A stretch of DNA of 64,000 nucleotides from Paenibacillus thiaminolyticus (lineage in GTDB: Bacteria; Bacillota; Bacilli; Paenibacillales; Paenibacillaceae): NCBI RefSeq assembly GCF_007066085.1, contig NZ_CP041405.1, forward strand, positions 3,445,001-3,509,000. The letters are read 5' to 3'. Below, one piece after another: positions 25,204 to 33,692 of the stretch (the stretch's first letter is position 1; each line of letters opens with the position of its first letter). The notes beneath the pieces were generated by a model. The model searched no databases. It was not told the DNA's origin and saw only the letters and a program-made list of their open reading frames with translations. The position numbers were made by a program, and so were the translations under genes.

Positions 25204-26415
25204 TTAGACTTTAGAAAATAAAGACATGATGCGCTTGGCGGCTTCTCTGTACCCGCCAGCGTTGCGCAAGGAATCCCCTACCTGCTTGGCATGCTCTTTA
25301 TAAGAAGAATCATTCAACACTTGCAGCAAAGCCGACTTCAAAGCTTCAGGCGTAAGCCGGCTCCTATCTAACGTAATACCGGCTCCTAGCTCCTCCACCC
25401 GCTTCGCAACAATAGGTTGATCCGAGCTTAATGGAATCATGACAAGGGGGACGTCATAATATAGAGCCTCACTTGTACTGTTCATGCCGGCATGTGTAAT
25501 AAAAGCATCGGCTTGCTGGAGCACTTCCAACTGGGGAACATACGGCTCGATAATGAAATGATGCGGAATAAGGTCACCCAGCGAATCGAGATCCGTGTCT
25601 TTGCCGCAGGATAACACAAATTGAGCCGGAATATCCTGGCACGCTTCAAAGAAAAGCTTGTAAAGCTCCACATCCTTGGTCAAAATGCTCCCCATTGATA
25701 TGTAGACCACTTTATCATATCGGGATCGAAGCTGTTCGAACGGAAAGGAAGGCACATCTGGACGTGACGTAATGGAAGGTCCGGTAAAGATATAGCTATC
25801 GTCAAGCTTATCTGCGTCCGGTTGGAAATCGCGGCTTGTAAATACAATTTTAAATTGCCCATACTGGCGGGTAATATCTTCAATGGCGGGCACGGCTACG
25901 TTGCAGGCCTGAGCAACGCTCTGCGCCGTCTTCTCCACTCTGGCATAAAGAGCTTCCACATCTACATCATCGGCCTCGAACACTTCTATAATACTGCTCA
26001 GAGGCTCGGTGAAAGCCAGGTTGGTAATCGAGCAGATCGTCGGGATGCCTAACTTTTCCCCTAAAATCGCCCCTCCCCACCCGAACAAGGAGTCAAAAAT
26101 AAGGTAATCAAAGGATTCACCCTCTGTCTGCCTTAAAATTTCAGGAATATGAGGTTCAATAATGCCTCGCACAATAAAATCGGTGAAGTGAAGCGGGTGA
26201 GTATATTCCGTTGGATTAAAACCAAGCTCTCGAAAGACGGTTTCATCAATTTGATAGGCTCGGAATTGCGCTCCGGTCCGGGCAAGCCTGGACCGATATT
26301 GTTCCGAGCACATATAGACGACTTCTTCTCCGTTGTCGACCAGTTGTTTCACTAATCCTATCGTAGCATTAACGTGACCTTCTGCTGGAATTGTTACGTA
26401 CAATACGCGTGCCAC
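25204..26415 (-). CDS. Macrolide-type glycosyltransferase (GT1, YjiC/MGT family)
   Basis: A 403-aa GT-B enzyme transferring a sugar from a UDP-sugar to a small acceptor. The N-terminal domain begins TIPAEGHVNATIGLVKQL with the catalytic-type His of GHVN. The C-terminal donor-binding region holds EPYVPQLEVLQQADAFITHAG followed by MNSTSEALYYDVPLVMIP and SSDQPIVAKRVEELG, typical of MGT enzymes that inactivate macrolides or decorate flavonoids. GTG start at 26415 with GGAGGTGGAG just upstream. No gene cluster around it indicates the acceptor. Confidence 0.92.
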   Translation of the reverse strand: MARVLYVTIPAEGHVNATIGLVKQLVDNGEEVVYMCSEQYRSRLARTGAQFRAYQIDETVFRELGFNPTEYTHPLHFTDFIVRGIIEPHIPEILRQTEGESFDYLIFDSLFGWGGAILGEKLGIPTICSITNLAFTEPLSSIIEVFEADDVDVEALYARVEKTAQSVAQACNVAVPAIEDITRQYGQFKIVFTSRDFQPDADKLDDSYIFTGPSITSRPDVPSFPFEQLRSRYDKVVYISMGSILTKDVELYKLFFEACQDIPAQFVLSCGKDTDLDSLGDLIPHHFIIEPYVPQLEVLQQADAFITHAGMNSTSEALYYDVPLVMIPLSSDQPIVAKRVEELGAGITLDRSRLTPEALKSALLQVLNDSSYKEHAKQVGDSLRNAGGYREAAKRIMSLFSKV

Positions 26416-26696
26416 TTACTCCACCTCCAAAATTATACTAAAATAGAATATGACTCCATTTCCATTATAGATGAGAGCATACGGAGGTTCAAGCAATGTT
26501 TAAACCCAACCATGCACTCCCCAATAGAACGGCCGGGCCTATAGATGATCCATACACTCTCTCTACTTGTTCAAAGCGAAGACAAAGACTTGCTAGCGCG
26601 CCTTCGCCTTCCGTCTGTCCGTCTTCGGCTTGAATCTGCTACGGATCGGTTGGATTGTTCATAGACACCCTTCAGGCTTAGCAGAGAGAAGAAGTC

Positions 26697-26784
26697 TATT
26701 GTTAACAAGGACTCTATGTCGCCGTCTGAGCGAAGGGGATTATTGTTGATAAGAACTCTATGTCACCGTCTGAGCGAAGGGGAT
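26697..26784. repeat. 44-bp tandem duplication
   Basis: Two copies of a unit starting TATTGTTAAC/TATTGTTGAT and ending GTCTGAGCGAAGGGGA, at 26697 and 26741. The surrounding gap 26416-26943 contains the glycosyltransferase promoter region on the left and no supportable gene. Confidence 0.75.
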
Positions 26785-26825
26785 ATTGGTCAAAGGGAGG
26801 CTGCGAGGTACCCGCCCCGCCAAGT

Positions 26826-26860
26826 AAAAAAGGAACAGAACCTCTCAGGAATTCGTTCCT
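26826..26860 (-). terminator. Intrinsic terminator of hrpB
   Basis: Read leftward, AGGAACGAA pairs with TTCTGTTCCT (one bulge) and is followed by TTTTTTACTTG, about 85 nt after the hrpB stop. Confidence 0.8.
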
Positions 26861-26943
26861 GTGACGATTCTATTCCTTCTCGCTTCTTCCTGGTCCCTTC
26901 TATGAGCTGCCTCTCCGGAAAGTCCATGCTGAGTCTGCTCTGC

Positions 26944-29505
26944 CTATCCGCGCGGCGGCTGCGGCCTCGTCCGGCGTGTCGCGATTGCTTCGTGCGGATC
27001 ATCCGGCCAATAATGCTTCGGGTAGCGGCCTTTCAGATCCTTTTTGACTTCGAAGTAGGTGTTCTGCCAGAAGCTCGCCAAGTCCTGCGTGACTTGCACC
27101 GGGCGCTGGGCCGGCGAGAGCAGGTGCAGGGTCAGCGGCACCGCGCCATTGGCGATGCGCGGCGTCTCCTGCCAGCCGAACACTTCCTGCAGCCGAACGG
27201 CGAGCACCGGCCGATCGGGATCGGTGTAATCGATTGCGATCCGCGATCCGCTTGGCACCGTCATATGGGTCGGCGCTTCCCGATCGATCTGCTGCCGCTT
27301 CTCCCACGGGAGCAGCGCTTCGAGCGCCGCCGCGAGGTTGAGGCTCTGCAGGTCCGCACGGCTTCGCATTCCATAGACGTGCGGACCGAGCCACTCCTCC
27401 AGCGTGGCGAGGAGGGCTTCCTCTCCGGCATCGGGCCAATCCGGCTGATGCCGGTGCATGAACTGCAGGCGCGTCTGCCATTGGCGCGCCTGCTTGGTCC
27501 ACGGCAGCAGGGCCAGCCCTTCCCGGGCGATGCCCTGCAGAAGCGCGCGCTGCACCGCCTCCGCATCGGGGGCGGGGTGCGGCGCGTCTGCCAGCGTGAG
27601 CGCGCCCAGCCGGACGCGCTCGCGCGCACGGACGGCTTGGGCCGCCGCATCCCAGCCGACCTGCGTCTCCCGCACGAGCTGCTCGGCGAAGTGCCGCTCC
27701 AGCAGGGCGCGGTCCAAGGCAGCCGCCAGCAGGATGCGGCTGTCCGCGCCGGTGTCGTCGAGCTGAAGGGCGACGAGGTAGGGCTCGCGCGCGAGCGGGG
27801 CGCTGCGGGCCACGGCGGGGGCGAAGGCCGCCCCGCGCCCGTTCGCGAGCAGGTAGCGGCCGTCCGCCCGGCGCTCCGCGATGCGGTCCGGGTACGCGAA
27901 TGCGGCCAGCAGGCCCGCCTCGGCGGCAGATGGCGGCGTCGCGTCCGCGGAGGCGCCGAACGCCTGGCGGTAGCGCTGCGCCTGCTCGCGCACCTGGCGG
28001 ACGGCGCCTTCGTCCAGCAGGCCGCCGGCCGCAGACGCCGCCTGCGGAGCGCGGCGGGCCGCGAGCGCCGCCAGGCGCAAGGACAGATCCGGGCTAAGCG
28101 GCGACTCCGCCGCGCCCGGGTCCTTGCGGAAGAGGTCGCGCTCGCCAAGCAGCGCCGCCAGATCGCAGGCGGCGGCGCGGAGGCCGAGCGGCTCGGCCCG
28201 CACGATCATGTGCGCGAGCCGCGGGTGCAGGCCGCTCCCGGCCAGCTCACGCCCATGCGCCGTCAAGGTCCCGGCCGGCGTCAAGGCGCCGAGCCGTTGG
28301 AGCAGATCGGCGCCTTGGGCCAGGGCGGCCGCGGGCGGCGGGGTCAGCCACCGCAGGTCGGCGGCGGCGGTGCCCCAGGCGGCCAGCTCCAGCACGAGCG
28401 GGGCCAGGTCCGCGTCCATGATTTCCGGCGTGGTCTGCGCCGGGAGCTGGGCGTGCCGCGCTTCCGGCCAGAGCCGGTAGCAGACGCCGGGGCCCAGCCG
28501 GCCTGCCCGGCCGCGCCGCTGGTCGGCGGACGCGCGGGAGACGGGCAACGTCTCCAGACGCGTCATCCCGGTGCGCGGCGAGAAGCGCGGCACGCGCATA
28601 AGGCCGCTGTCGACGACGATGCGGACGCCTTCTACCGTCAAGCTCGTCTCGGCCAGCGCCGTGGCGAGCACGACCTTGCGCCGGCCGTCCGTTCCGGGCG
28701 CAATCGCGGCGTCCTGCGCTTCGGCCGAGAGCTGGCCGAACAACGGGGCGATACGCACCCGCCCGTCCATGCCGTGCGAGCGCAGCTCGGCATAGAGCGC
28801 CTCCTCCGTGCGGCGAATCTCGCCCGCGCCGGGCAGGAACGCCATGAGGTCGCCGTCATGGCGCTGCAGCGCCGCGGCGATCGTCCGGGCGACCGCCCGT
28901 TCGAGCGGCACGCTCTCCGGCTGCGGGGCATAATGCGTATCCACCGGATACGTCCGGCCCGGGCTATGGATGACGGGCACGCCGCCCAGCAGGGCGGCGA
29001 CCGGCTCGGCCTCCAGCGTGGCGGACATGACGAGGATACGCAGATCGCCGCGCAGCAGCGCTTGCGATTCGAGCGCCAGCGCCAGGCCGAGATCGGCGTG
29101 CAGATGCCGCTCATGGAACTCATCGAAGATGAGCAGCCCCACGCCTTCCAGCGCCGGGTCCTCCTGCAGCATCCGGGTCAGGACGCCCTCCGTGATGACC
29201 TCCACCCGCGTCGCGGCGCTCACCTTCGTATCGAGACGGACCCGGTAGCCCACGGTCTCGCCGGGCTTCTCTCCCATCGCCCGCGCCATATAGCGGGCGG
29301 CCGAACGGGCCGCCAGCCGCCGCGGCTCCAGCATCACGATGCGCTGGCCCCGAAGCCAGGGCTCGTCCAGCAGCGCCAACGGCACGCGCGTCGTCTTGCC
29401 CGCCCCCGGCTCGGCGACGAGCACCGCCCCGGAGCCAGCCTGCAGAGCCTCCTTCAGCGCGGGCAGGGCATCTTCTATCGGCAATCGGTTCTGTTGCTCC
29501 ACCAT
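26944..29505 (-). CDS. hrpB: ATP-dependent helicase HrpB (DEAH-like)
   Basis: An approximately 853-aa DExH RNA-helicase-family protein. Motif I EPGAGKTTRVPLAL, motif Ia MLEPRRLAARS, motif II IFDEFHER (DEFH as in HrpB), motif III MSATL, motif V/VI region TALAETSLTVEGV and QRRGRAGRLGPGVCYRL. The HrpB-specific C-terminus includes RYPKHYWPDDPHEA near the end. The role in bacteria is unclear. Start ATG 29505 has GGAGTGAAAG upstream; the longer open frame to 29685 lacks family sequence. This gene is very GC-rich, which creates long antisense frames that are not real genes. Confidence 0.93.
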   Translation of the reverse strand: MVEQQNRLPIEDALPALKEALQAGSGAVLVAEPGAGKTTRVPLALLDEPWLRGQRIVMLEPRRLAARSAARYMARAMGEKPGETVGYRVRLDTKVSAATRVEVITEGVLTRMLQEDPALEGVGLLIFDEFHERHLHADLGLALALESQALLRGDLRILVMSATLEAEPVAALLGGVPVIHSPGRTYPVDTHYAPQPESVPLERAVARTIAAALQRHDGDLMAFLPGAGEIRRTEEALYAELRSHGMDGRVRIAPLFGQLSAEAQDAAIAPGTDGRRKVVLATALAETSLTVEGVRIVVDSGLMRVPRFSPRTGMTRLETLPVSRASADQRRGRAGRLGPGVCYRLWPEARHAQLPAQTTPEIMDADLAPLVLELAAWGTAAADLRWLTPPPAAALAQGADLLQRLGALTPAGTLTAHGRELAGSGLHPRLAHMIVRAEPLGLRAAACDLAALLGERDLFRKDPGAAESPLSPDLSLRLAALAARRAPQAASAAGGLLDEGAVRQVREQAQRYRQAFGASADATPPSAAEAGLLAAFAYPDRIAERRADGRYLLANGRGAAFAPAVARSAPLAREPYLVALQLDDTGADSRILLAAALDRALLERHFAEQLVRETQVGWDAAAQAVRARERVRLGALTLADAPHPAPDAEAVQRALLQGIAREGLALLPWTKQARQWQTRLQFMHRHQPDWPDAGEEALLATLEEWLGPHVYGMRSRADLQSLNLAAALEALLPWEKRQQIDREAPTHMTVPSGSRIAIDYTDPDRPVLAVRLQEVFGWQETPRIANGAVPLTLHLLSPAQRPVQVTQDLASFWQNTYFEVKKDLKGRYPKHYWPDDPHEAIATRRTRPQPPRG

Positions 29506-29775
29506 TCTTTCACTCCAACTCCATGTCTGATTCCGTTCACAGCCGCAGCACACGGCGACGTAAGGGACGGCAGCTGATGCCGTTCTCCTGCGACGGGCTT
29601 TTACATTGCTTTCATATGGATAGCCTCGTGTTCCTGTCCCGTCTTCCCTTCGTCCATCATAGATGAGAGGAGGCGCCGTTGGCAATGCGGCAGGGCAGCA
29701 GCCTATTATTGGACGAAACGCATTTTCCGCTTGTTCGTATGTAACGATATAGTTAAGCGGAAGGGGGGGAGCGGA

Positions 29776-30291
29776 ATGAATATCGAGTTGTCCATCGATT
29801 GGTCGCTGCTGTTCCTTTTGATCGGGATGTGCGGATTATTGGCCGGATACTTCTTGTCAGCCCAGTTGGAAGCTCCGTGCCTGCAAGCGTACCGCTCGGC
29901 GCGGATCTCGGTCCCCGCTCCTCCCGAAGGCGAGACGGCGGTTCATCCCCTTCTGGCCGGTCTGCGGCGCATTCGGAGCAAAATCCCGCGCCGCAGCGGG
30001 AAGCGGACCCTGGATGAACCGCAGCCTCTCTCTGTGAATCATCAACAACGTACATTCACAGGGAGGGATCTCGATGGCTCTTTTACAAGGGATAGCAGAT
30101 TTATTGTATATGGTATTGACGGGACTGTACGGCCTAATCGGGGATTGGGGCATCGCCGTAATCATATTGACTCTGGCCGTGCGCGGCCTGCTCTTCGTTG
30201 CGAGTCTGCACACGTCCAGGCAGCAGCTGCGGCAAGCGAGAATGCAGAAGGAGCTGCAGGCGGTTCGCACGCAATGCGGCGAAGACAATGA
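29776..30291 (+). CDS. Small single-pass membrane protein of unknown function upstream of yidC
   Basis: Frame starting at ATG 29776 (MNIELSIDWSLLFLLIGM) after GGGGGGAG. Residues ~8-27 are a transmembrane helix; the next ~75 residues are basic and polar. I do not recognise a family. The frame runs 218 nt into the yidC gene, and the last ~70 residues look like a shadow of yidC. The real product may therefore be shorter through a frameshift, or the overlap may be genuine. Its position suggests co-transcription with yidC. Confidence 0.45.
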   Translation: MNIELSIDWSLLFLLIGMCGLLAGYFLSAQLEAPCLQAYRSARISVPAPPEGETAVHPLLAGLRRIRSKIPRRSGKRTLDEPQPLSVNHQQRTFTGRDLDGSFTRDSRFIVYGIDGTVRPNRGLGHRRNHIDSGRARPALRCESAHVQAAAAASENAEGAAGGSHAMRRRQ

Positions 30292-30748
30292 TCGGCTGCT
30301 TCAGGAGACGGGCAAGCTGTATGCGAAATACGGCATTCGCCCTCTCTCTCAACTGGCCTCGCTGCTCGTGCAAATGCCGATTATTTATGCGCTGTATCAA
30401 TTGTTCTCTGCTCACGGAAGCGCGATGAGCTCCATGCTCGTCCCATGGGTCGCCTCCTTCGCGCAGTCCGATCCGTGGCATATCGTTCCGATCGCCTATG
30501 CGGCGGTATCGTTCATCAGCATGCTGATCCCGTTGACGGCCGAGCTGGCCGGAACCGGCAGCGGGCTGAGCCGCAGCCTGCTGCCACTGGTGGCGACCGG
30601 ACTGTCCTTGCTTTTTCTGTGGCGGATGCCGGTGGCGCTCGGCCTGTATTGGACAGCGAACAAGCTCTATTTTATTCTGGAGCGGCTGTTCTTCCGGACG
30701 GACTGGGGCCGTCGCCTGCTGTACAAAAATATGCCGGAGGCGTCCTAA
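30074..30748 (+). CDS. yidC: YidC/Oxa1-family membrane protein insertase
   Basis: A 224-aa short-form insertase placing proteins into the cytoplasmic membrane. Core features: a first helix WGIAVIILTLAVRGLLFV with the conserved Arg of the hydrophilic groove, a cytoplasmic helical hairpin (QQLRQARMQKELQAVRTQ), LVQMPIIYALYQLFS and the final helix region WRMPVALGLYWTANKLY. It lacks the usual lipoprotein signal, so it is a short paralogue rather than the main SpoIIIJ/YqjG type next to rnpA. Start ATG 30074 follows GGGAGGGAT. Confidence 0.88.
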   Translation: MALLQGIADLLYMVLTGLYGLIGDWGIAVIILTLAVRGLLFVASLHTSRQQLRQARMQKELQAVRTQCGEDNDRLLQETGKLYAKYGIRPLSQLASLLVQMPIIYALYQLFSAHGSAMSSMLVPWVASFAQSDPWHIVPIAYAAVSFISMLIPLTAELAGTGSGLSRSLLPLVATGLSLLFLWRMPVALGLYWTANKLYFILERLFFRTDWGRRLLYKNMPEAS

Positions 30749-30826
30749 CCAGGAGACTCGGGAGACATAGACGTTCGCGCAAATGGGAGCTCTGGGCTAC
30801 AACACACTAGAGCGGCTGCAATGAAC

Positions 30827-30856
30827 ACAGGCAGGATGCAACGGCATCCTGCCTGT
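30827..30856. terminator. Hairpin terminator between yidC and GNAT genes
   Basis: Perfect 13-bp stem ACAGGCAGGATGC / GCATCCTGCCTGT with a 4-nt loop between convergent genes. Confidence 0.7.
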
Positions 30857-30872
30857 TATGTCGTGCGGGCGG

Positions 30873-31391
30873 CTATCCCTTATATTCCGATCTCAGAATC
30901 GACATGATCGAGAGCGATTCGAATTGTTCTCCGTTGAAAAGGCAGTCCCGCAATGTCCCTTCATGGATGAACCCGGCCGCTTCATAGACGCGGCGCGCGC
31001 GGCGGTTCCCTGTCTTGACATCCAGCCATATGCGGTGCGCTTCCGTCTCCTCCCAAATCCATCGCACGATCAGCCGCATCGCCTCGGTCCCGTAACCCCG
31101 GCCCTTCTGCTTCAGCGCGATGCGTTGGATGCATACCGACCTGTTCGCATCCGTCAAGCCGGTTACAATGATGTATCCCGCCGGCTCGCCCTGCCCGCCG
31201 CTAAGCACGGCATGGAGCACATCCTCCTCCGTCAGGGCCGTCCGATGCCGCTCTACGGTCCATTGCCCGATGAACGGACGATTGTCCGGATCATTTTCGG
31301 TCTCGATGACGAAGGCCAGATCCCGTTCTTCCGTTCTCCGCAGCTCCAGCTTGGAGGATTGAATGATGATCCCCTTATTCATGTTCCTCAT
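30873..31391 (-). CDS. GNAT family N-acetyltransferase
   Basis: A 172-aa acetyl-CoA-dependent acetyltransferase of the RimJ/RimL type. The acetyl-CoA P-loop is in ALKQKGRGYGTEAMRLIV; ARRVYEAAGFIHEGTLRD is the usual C-terminal motif. Its start overlaps the MocR regulator stop by 4 nt (an in-frame ATG at 31382 also exists), so the two are coupled. Substrate unknown; co-expression with MocR and the divergent LysE exporter suggests an amine or amino acid. Confidence 0.88.
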   Translation of the reverse strand: MRNMNKGIIIQSSKLELRRTEERDLAFVIETENDPDNRPFIGQWTVERHRTALTEEDVLHAVLSGGQGEPAGYIIVTGLTDANRSVCIQRIALKQKGRGYGTEAMRLIVRWIWEETEAHRIWLDVKTGNRRARRVYEAAGFIHEGTLRDCLFNGEQFESLSIMSILRSEYKG

Positions 31392-32803
31392 CCTTTCGCG
31401 AACCAGGCCTCGTACAGCCGGCTGATTCCATCTTCAATCTCCTGCTCGCTGACGCCTCCGAAGCCGAGCAGCAGGGTGGGGTCTTCCGTATCCGCCCCTT
31501 CCCCCCAGTAATTCGAAGTCGGGTACACCTTCACCCCGGCGCGGGCCGCGGCCTGCAGCAGCTCGTCCTCCGTCATGCCGTTGCCGATGCGAAGCAGCAC
31601 ATGAAGTCCGGAATCTTGGCCGATGACCCGTACTTGTCCGCTCATCATACGCTTGACGGCAGCCAGCAGGGCTGCATGCTTCTTGCGGTAAATCTTGCGG
31701 ATTTTCCGCACATGCCGATCCCAATGCCCTTCCTCCATGAACCGCTCCAGCGTCAATTGATGCAGCTTGGATGCCGTCTGCTCGTACACCGCAAAGTCGG
31801 CCCGGTACCGCTCCAACAGCGTCTGCGGCAGCACCATATAGCTGACGCGGATGGACGGCAGCAGCGACTTGGAGAAGGTGCCCATATAGATCACCCTTCC
31901 CCCTGTATCCAGACCTTGCAGCGCCGGAATCGGCTTCGCGTGATAGCGGAATTCGCCATCATAGTCATCTTCGATAATGAGGCCATCCCGCTCCTCCGCC
32001 CACTGGAGCAGCCGCAGCCGCTTCGCCACCGGCATGACCATGCCGCATGGAAACTGATGGGACGGCGTAATATAGACCGCTTCCGCCCCGCTCGCCTTCA
32101 ACAGACCGACGTTCAAGCCGTCCCGCTCCATCGGGACGGAGACGAGGCGCAGTCCGTGGTTGCGGAATATCGCCCAGGCGCCGTCATACCCGGGATTCTC
32201 GATCGCGACCGTCCGGCGTTCGCTGGCGATCATCTGGCTGATGAGCATCAGCAGCTGCTGAATGCCCGCGCCGATGACGATCTGCTCCGGCTTGCAGTCG
32301 ACTCCCCGCGATCGGCGCACATAAGCGGCAATCTGCGTTCGCAGCCCGGGCTCGCCCTGCCGATCCCCGTATTGCAAGGCTTCGACGGGCATCAGCCGCC
32401 AGACATCGTTCGACAGCTTGCGCCAGAGCGGGAGCGGAAAGCCGCCGACATCGATGTTGCCATGCCGGAAATCAATCTCATAATCCACGGCAACCGCCGG
32501 ATCGGCTGGCGGAGACGCATCCTTAAGGCGGCTTGGCCGAGGCAGCTCCGCGTCGCCCTCCAGCTCACAGACGAACAAGCCCGCACGAGGGCGGCTGTCG
32601 GCATAGCCTTCCGCCTGCAGCTGCTGGTAGGCGGCCTCCACAGTGTTGCGGCTAAGATGCAGGCTGTCCGCGAGCTGCCGAATCGAAGGCAATCTTGTTC
32701 CGGCAGGTATCGCGCCGCTCAGAATTTGCCGCTTCATATACCGGTAAATCTGCTCGTATTTCGGTTCCCCCGCCTGCTCGTCAATGTATGGGATCAGATC
32801 CAC
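31388..32803 (-). CDS. MocR/PdxR-type GntR regulator with aminotransferase-like domain
   Basis: A transcriptional regulator with an N-terminal GntR winged helix (PKYEQIYRYMKRQILSGAI, LPSIRQLADSLHLSRNTVEAAY) and a C-terminal fold-type-I aminotransferase-like domain. The PLP-binding lysine is in YMGTFSKSLLPSIRVSY; IEDDYDGEFRY holds the PLP-ring Asp. Such proteins sense PLP or an amino-acid-derived ligand. The frame is open from ATG 32857, but GTG 32803 (VDLIPYIDEQ) has GGAAGG upstream and matches the family N-terminus. It is divergent from the lysE-like exporter, its likely target. Confidence 0.9.
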   Translation of the reverse strand: MDLIPYIDEQAGEPKYEQIYRYMKRQILSGAIPAGTRLPSIRQLADSLHLSRNTVEAAYQQLQAEGYADSRPRAGLFVCELEGDAELPRPSRLKDASPPADPAVAVDYEIDFRHGNIDVGGFPLPLWRKLSNDVWRLMPVEALQYGDRQGEPGLRTQIAAYVRRSRGVDCKPEQIVIGAGIQQLLMLISQMIASERRTVAIENPGYDGAWAIFRNHGLRLVSVPMERDGLNVGLLKASGAEAVYITPSHQFPCGMVMPVAKRLRLLQWAEERDGLIIEDDYDGEFRYHAKPIPALQGLDTGGRVIYMGTFSKSLLPSIRVSYMVLPQTLLERYRADFAVYEQTASKLHQLTLERFMEEGHWDRHVRKIRKIYRKKHAALLAAVKRMMSGQVRVIGQDSGLHVLLRIGNGMTEDELLQAAARAGVKVYPTSNYWGEGADTEDPTLLLGFGGVSEQEIEDGISRLYEAWFAKG

Positions 32804-32927
32804 CTGCAGCACCTTCCTTCTGTCCCTATCAAGAACTATGAATCTGTCACTTATCATCAGGACAGTATTTGCCTATGATTATAGCAGACTTTGCAAGCTT
32901 GATTACCTGGAGAAAGGAACATCGTGG

Positions 32928-33578
32928 ATGAGCATGTGGTTCAGTTATATGCTGCTTGGCATTTCGCTGTCGGCCCCGGTCGGTCCCGTGAATGTGGCGC
33001 AGATCAAAGCCGGTCTGAGAGGAGGGTTCTGGAACGCCTGGTTTGTCGGCATCGGCGCAATGTGCGCCGACGCCGTGTTCATGCTGCTGATTTATTTTGG
33101 GGCTGCCGCCTATGTCACGACGCCGCTGGCGAAGCTGAGCATCTGGGTCCTCGGATGCGGCGTGCTGCTGAAGCTCGGGTATGACAGCATCCGCGACGCC
33201 CGTACCGTCATCGATACGGGGGACACCGGCAGTCCTGCCCGGAAGGTATCCGTCGGATCGTCGTTCCTGTCCGGCTTCCTCATCGCGATTGCCAATCCGA
33301 TGAACATCGTATTCTGGATCGGCATCTATGGATCGGTCATGACCAAAACGCTGGAATCGTCGGGGAATGGCCAAGCGTTATGGTTAAGCTGCGCGATTTT
33401 TGCCGGAGTATGTCTGTGGGACTTCACGGTCTCGCTCCTCGTCCACCTGAGCCGAAGAGCGGTCTCCCCGCGCCTGATGCAATGGATCTCGATCGTGGCC
33501 GGGTGGTCGCTTATCGGGTTCGGCGTCTACTTCGGTTATTCCGCGATTCAACACACGGTCCTGCTGCTGCGCGGGTAA
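32928..33578 (+). CDS. LysE/RhtB family amino acid exporter
   Basis: A 216-aa six-helix exporter. The family start LGISLSAPVGPVNVAQIKAG followed by GFWNAWFVGIGAMCADAVFM is diagnostic, and SGFLIAIANPMNIVFWIG carries the second conserved NP motif. It exports amino acids or related amines. Start ATG 32928 has AAAGGA 9 nt upstream. Divergence from the MocR regulator suggests ligand-controlled export. An in-frame extension to 32784 would overlap the regulator start and is unlikely. Confidence 0.9.
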   Translation: MSMWFSYMLLGISLSAPVGPVNVAQIKAGLRGGFWNAWFVGIGAMCADAVFMLLIYFGAAAYVTTPLAKLSIWVLGCGVLLKLGYDSIRDARTVIDTGDTGSPARKVSVGSSFLSGFLIAIANPMNIVFWIGIYGSVMTKTLESSGNGQALWLSCAIFAGVCLWDFTVSLLVHLSRRAVSPRLMQWISIVAGWSLIGFGVYFGYSAIQHTVLLLRG

Positions 33579-33639
33579 CAGGAGCATGCCTCATACTTCA
33601 CCCCCTCCGGTAGAAGCGTCAAGATCTCATCATCCGATC

Positions 33640-33679
33640 AAAAAACTGTCCCCGGGCCTCTCGGCCTCTTGGGGACAGT
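33640..33679 (-). terminator. Intrinsic terminator of the S9 peptidase gene
   Basis: Read leftward, ACTGTCCCC pairs with GGGGACAGT and is followed by TTTTTTGATC. Confidence 0.85.
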
Positions 33680-33692
33680 CTGCTGCTTGCGC

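Noticed and set aside
26716..29577. 953-aa open frame on the + strand
   Set aside because: It is the exact antisense of hrpB in very GC-rich DNA; its sequence is Arg/Gly/Ala-rich with no family resemblance.
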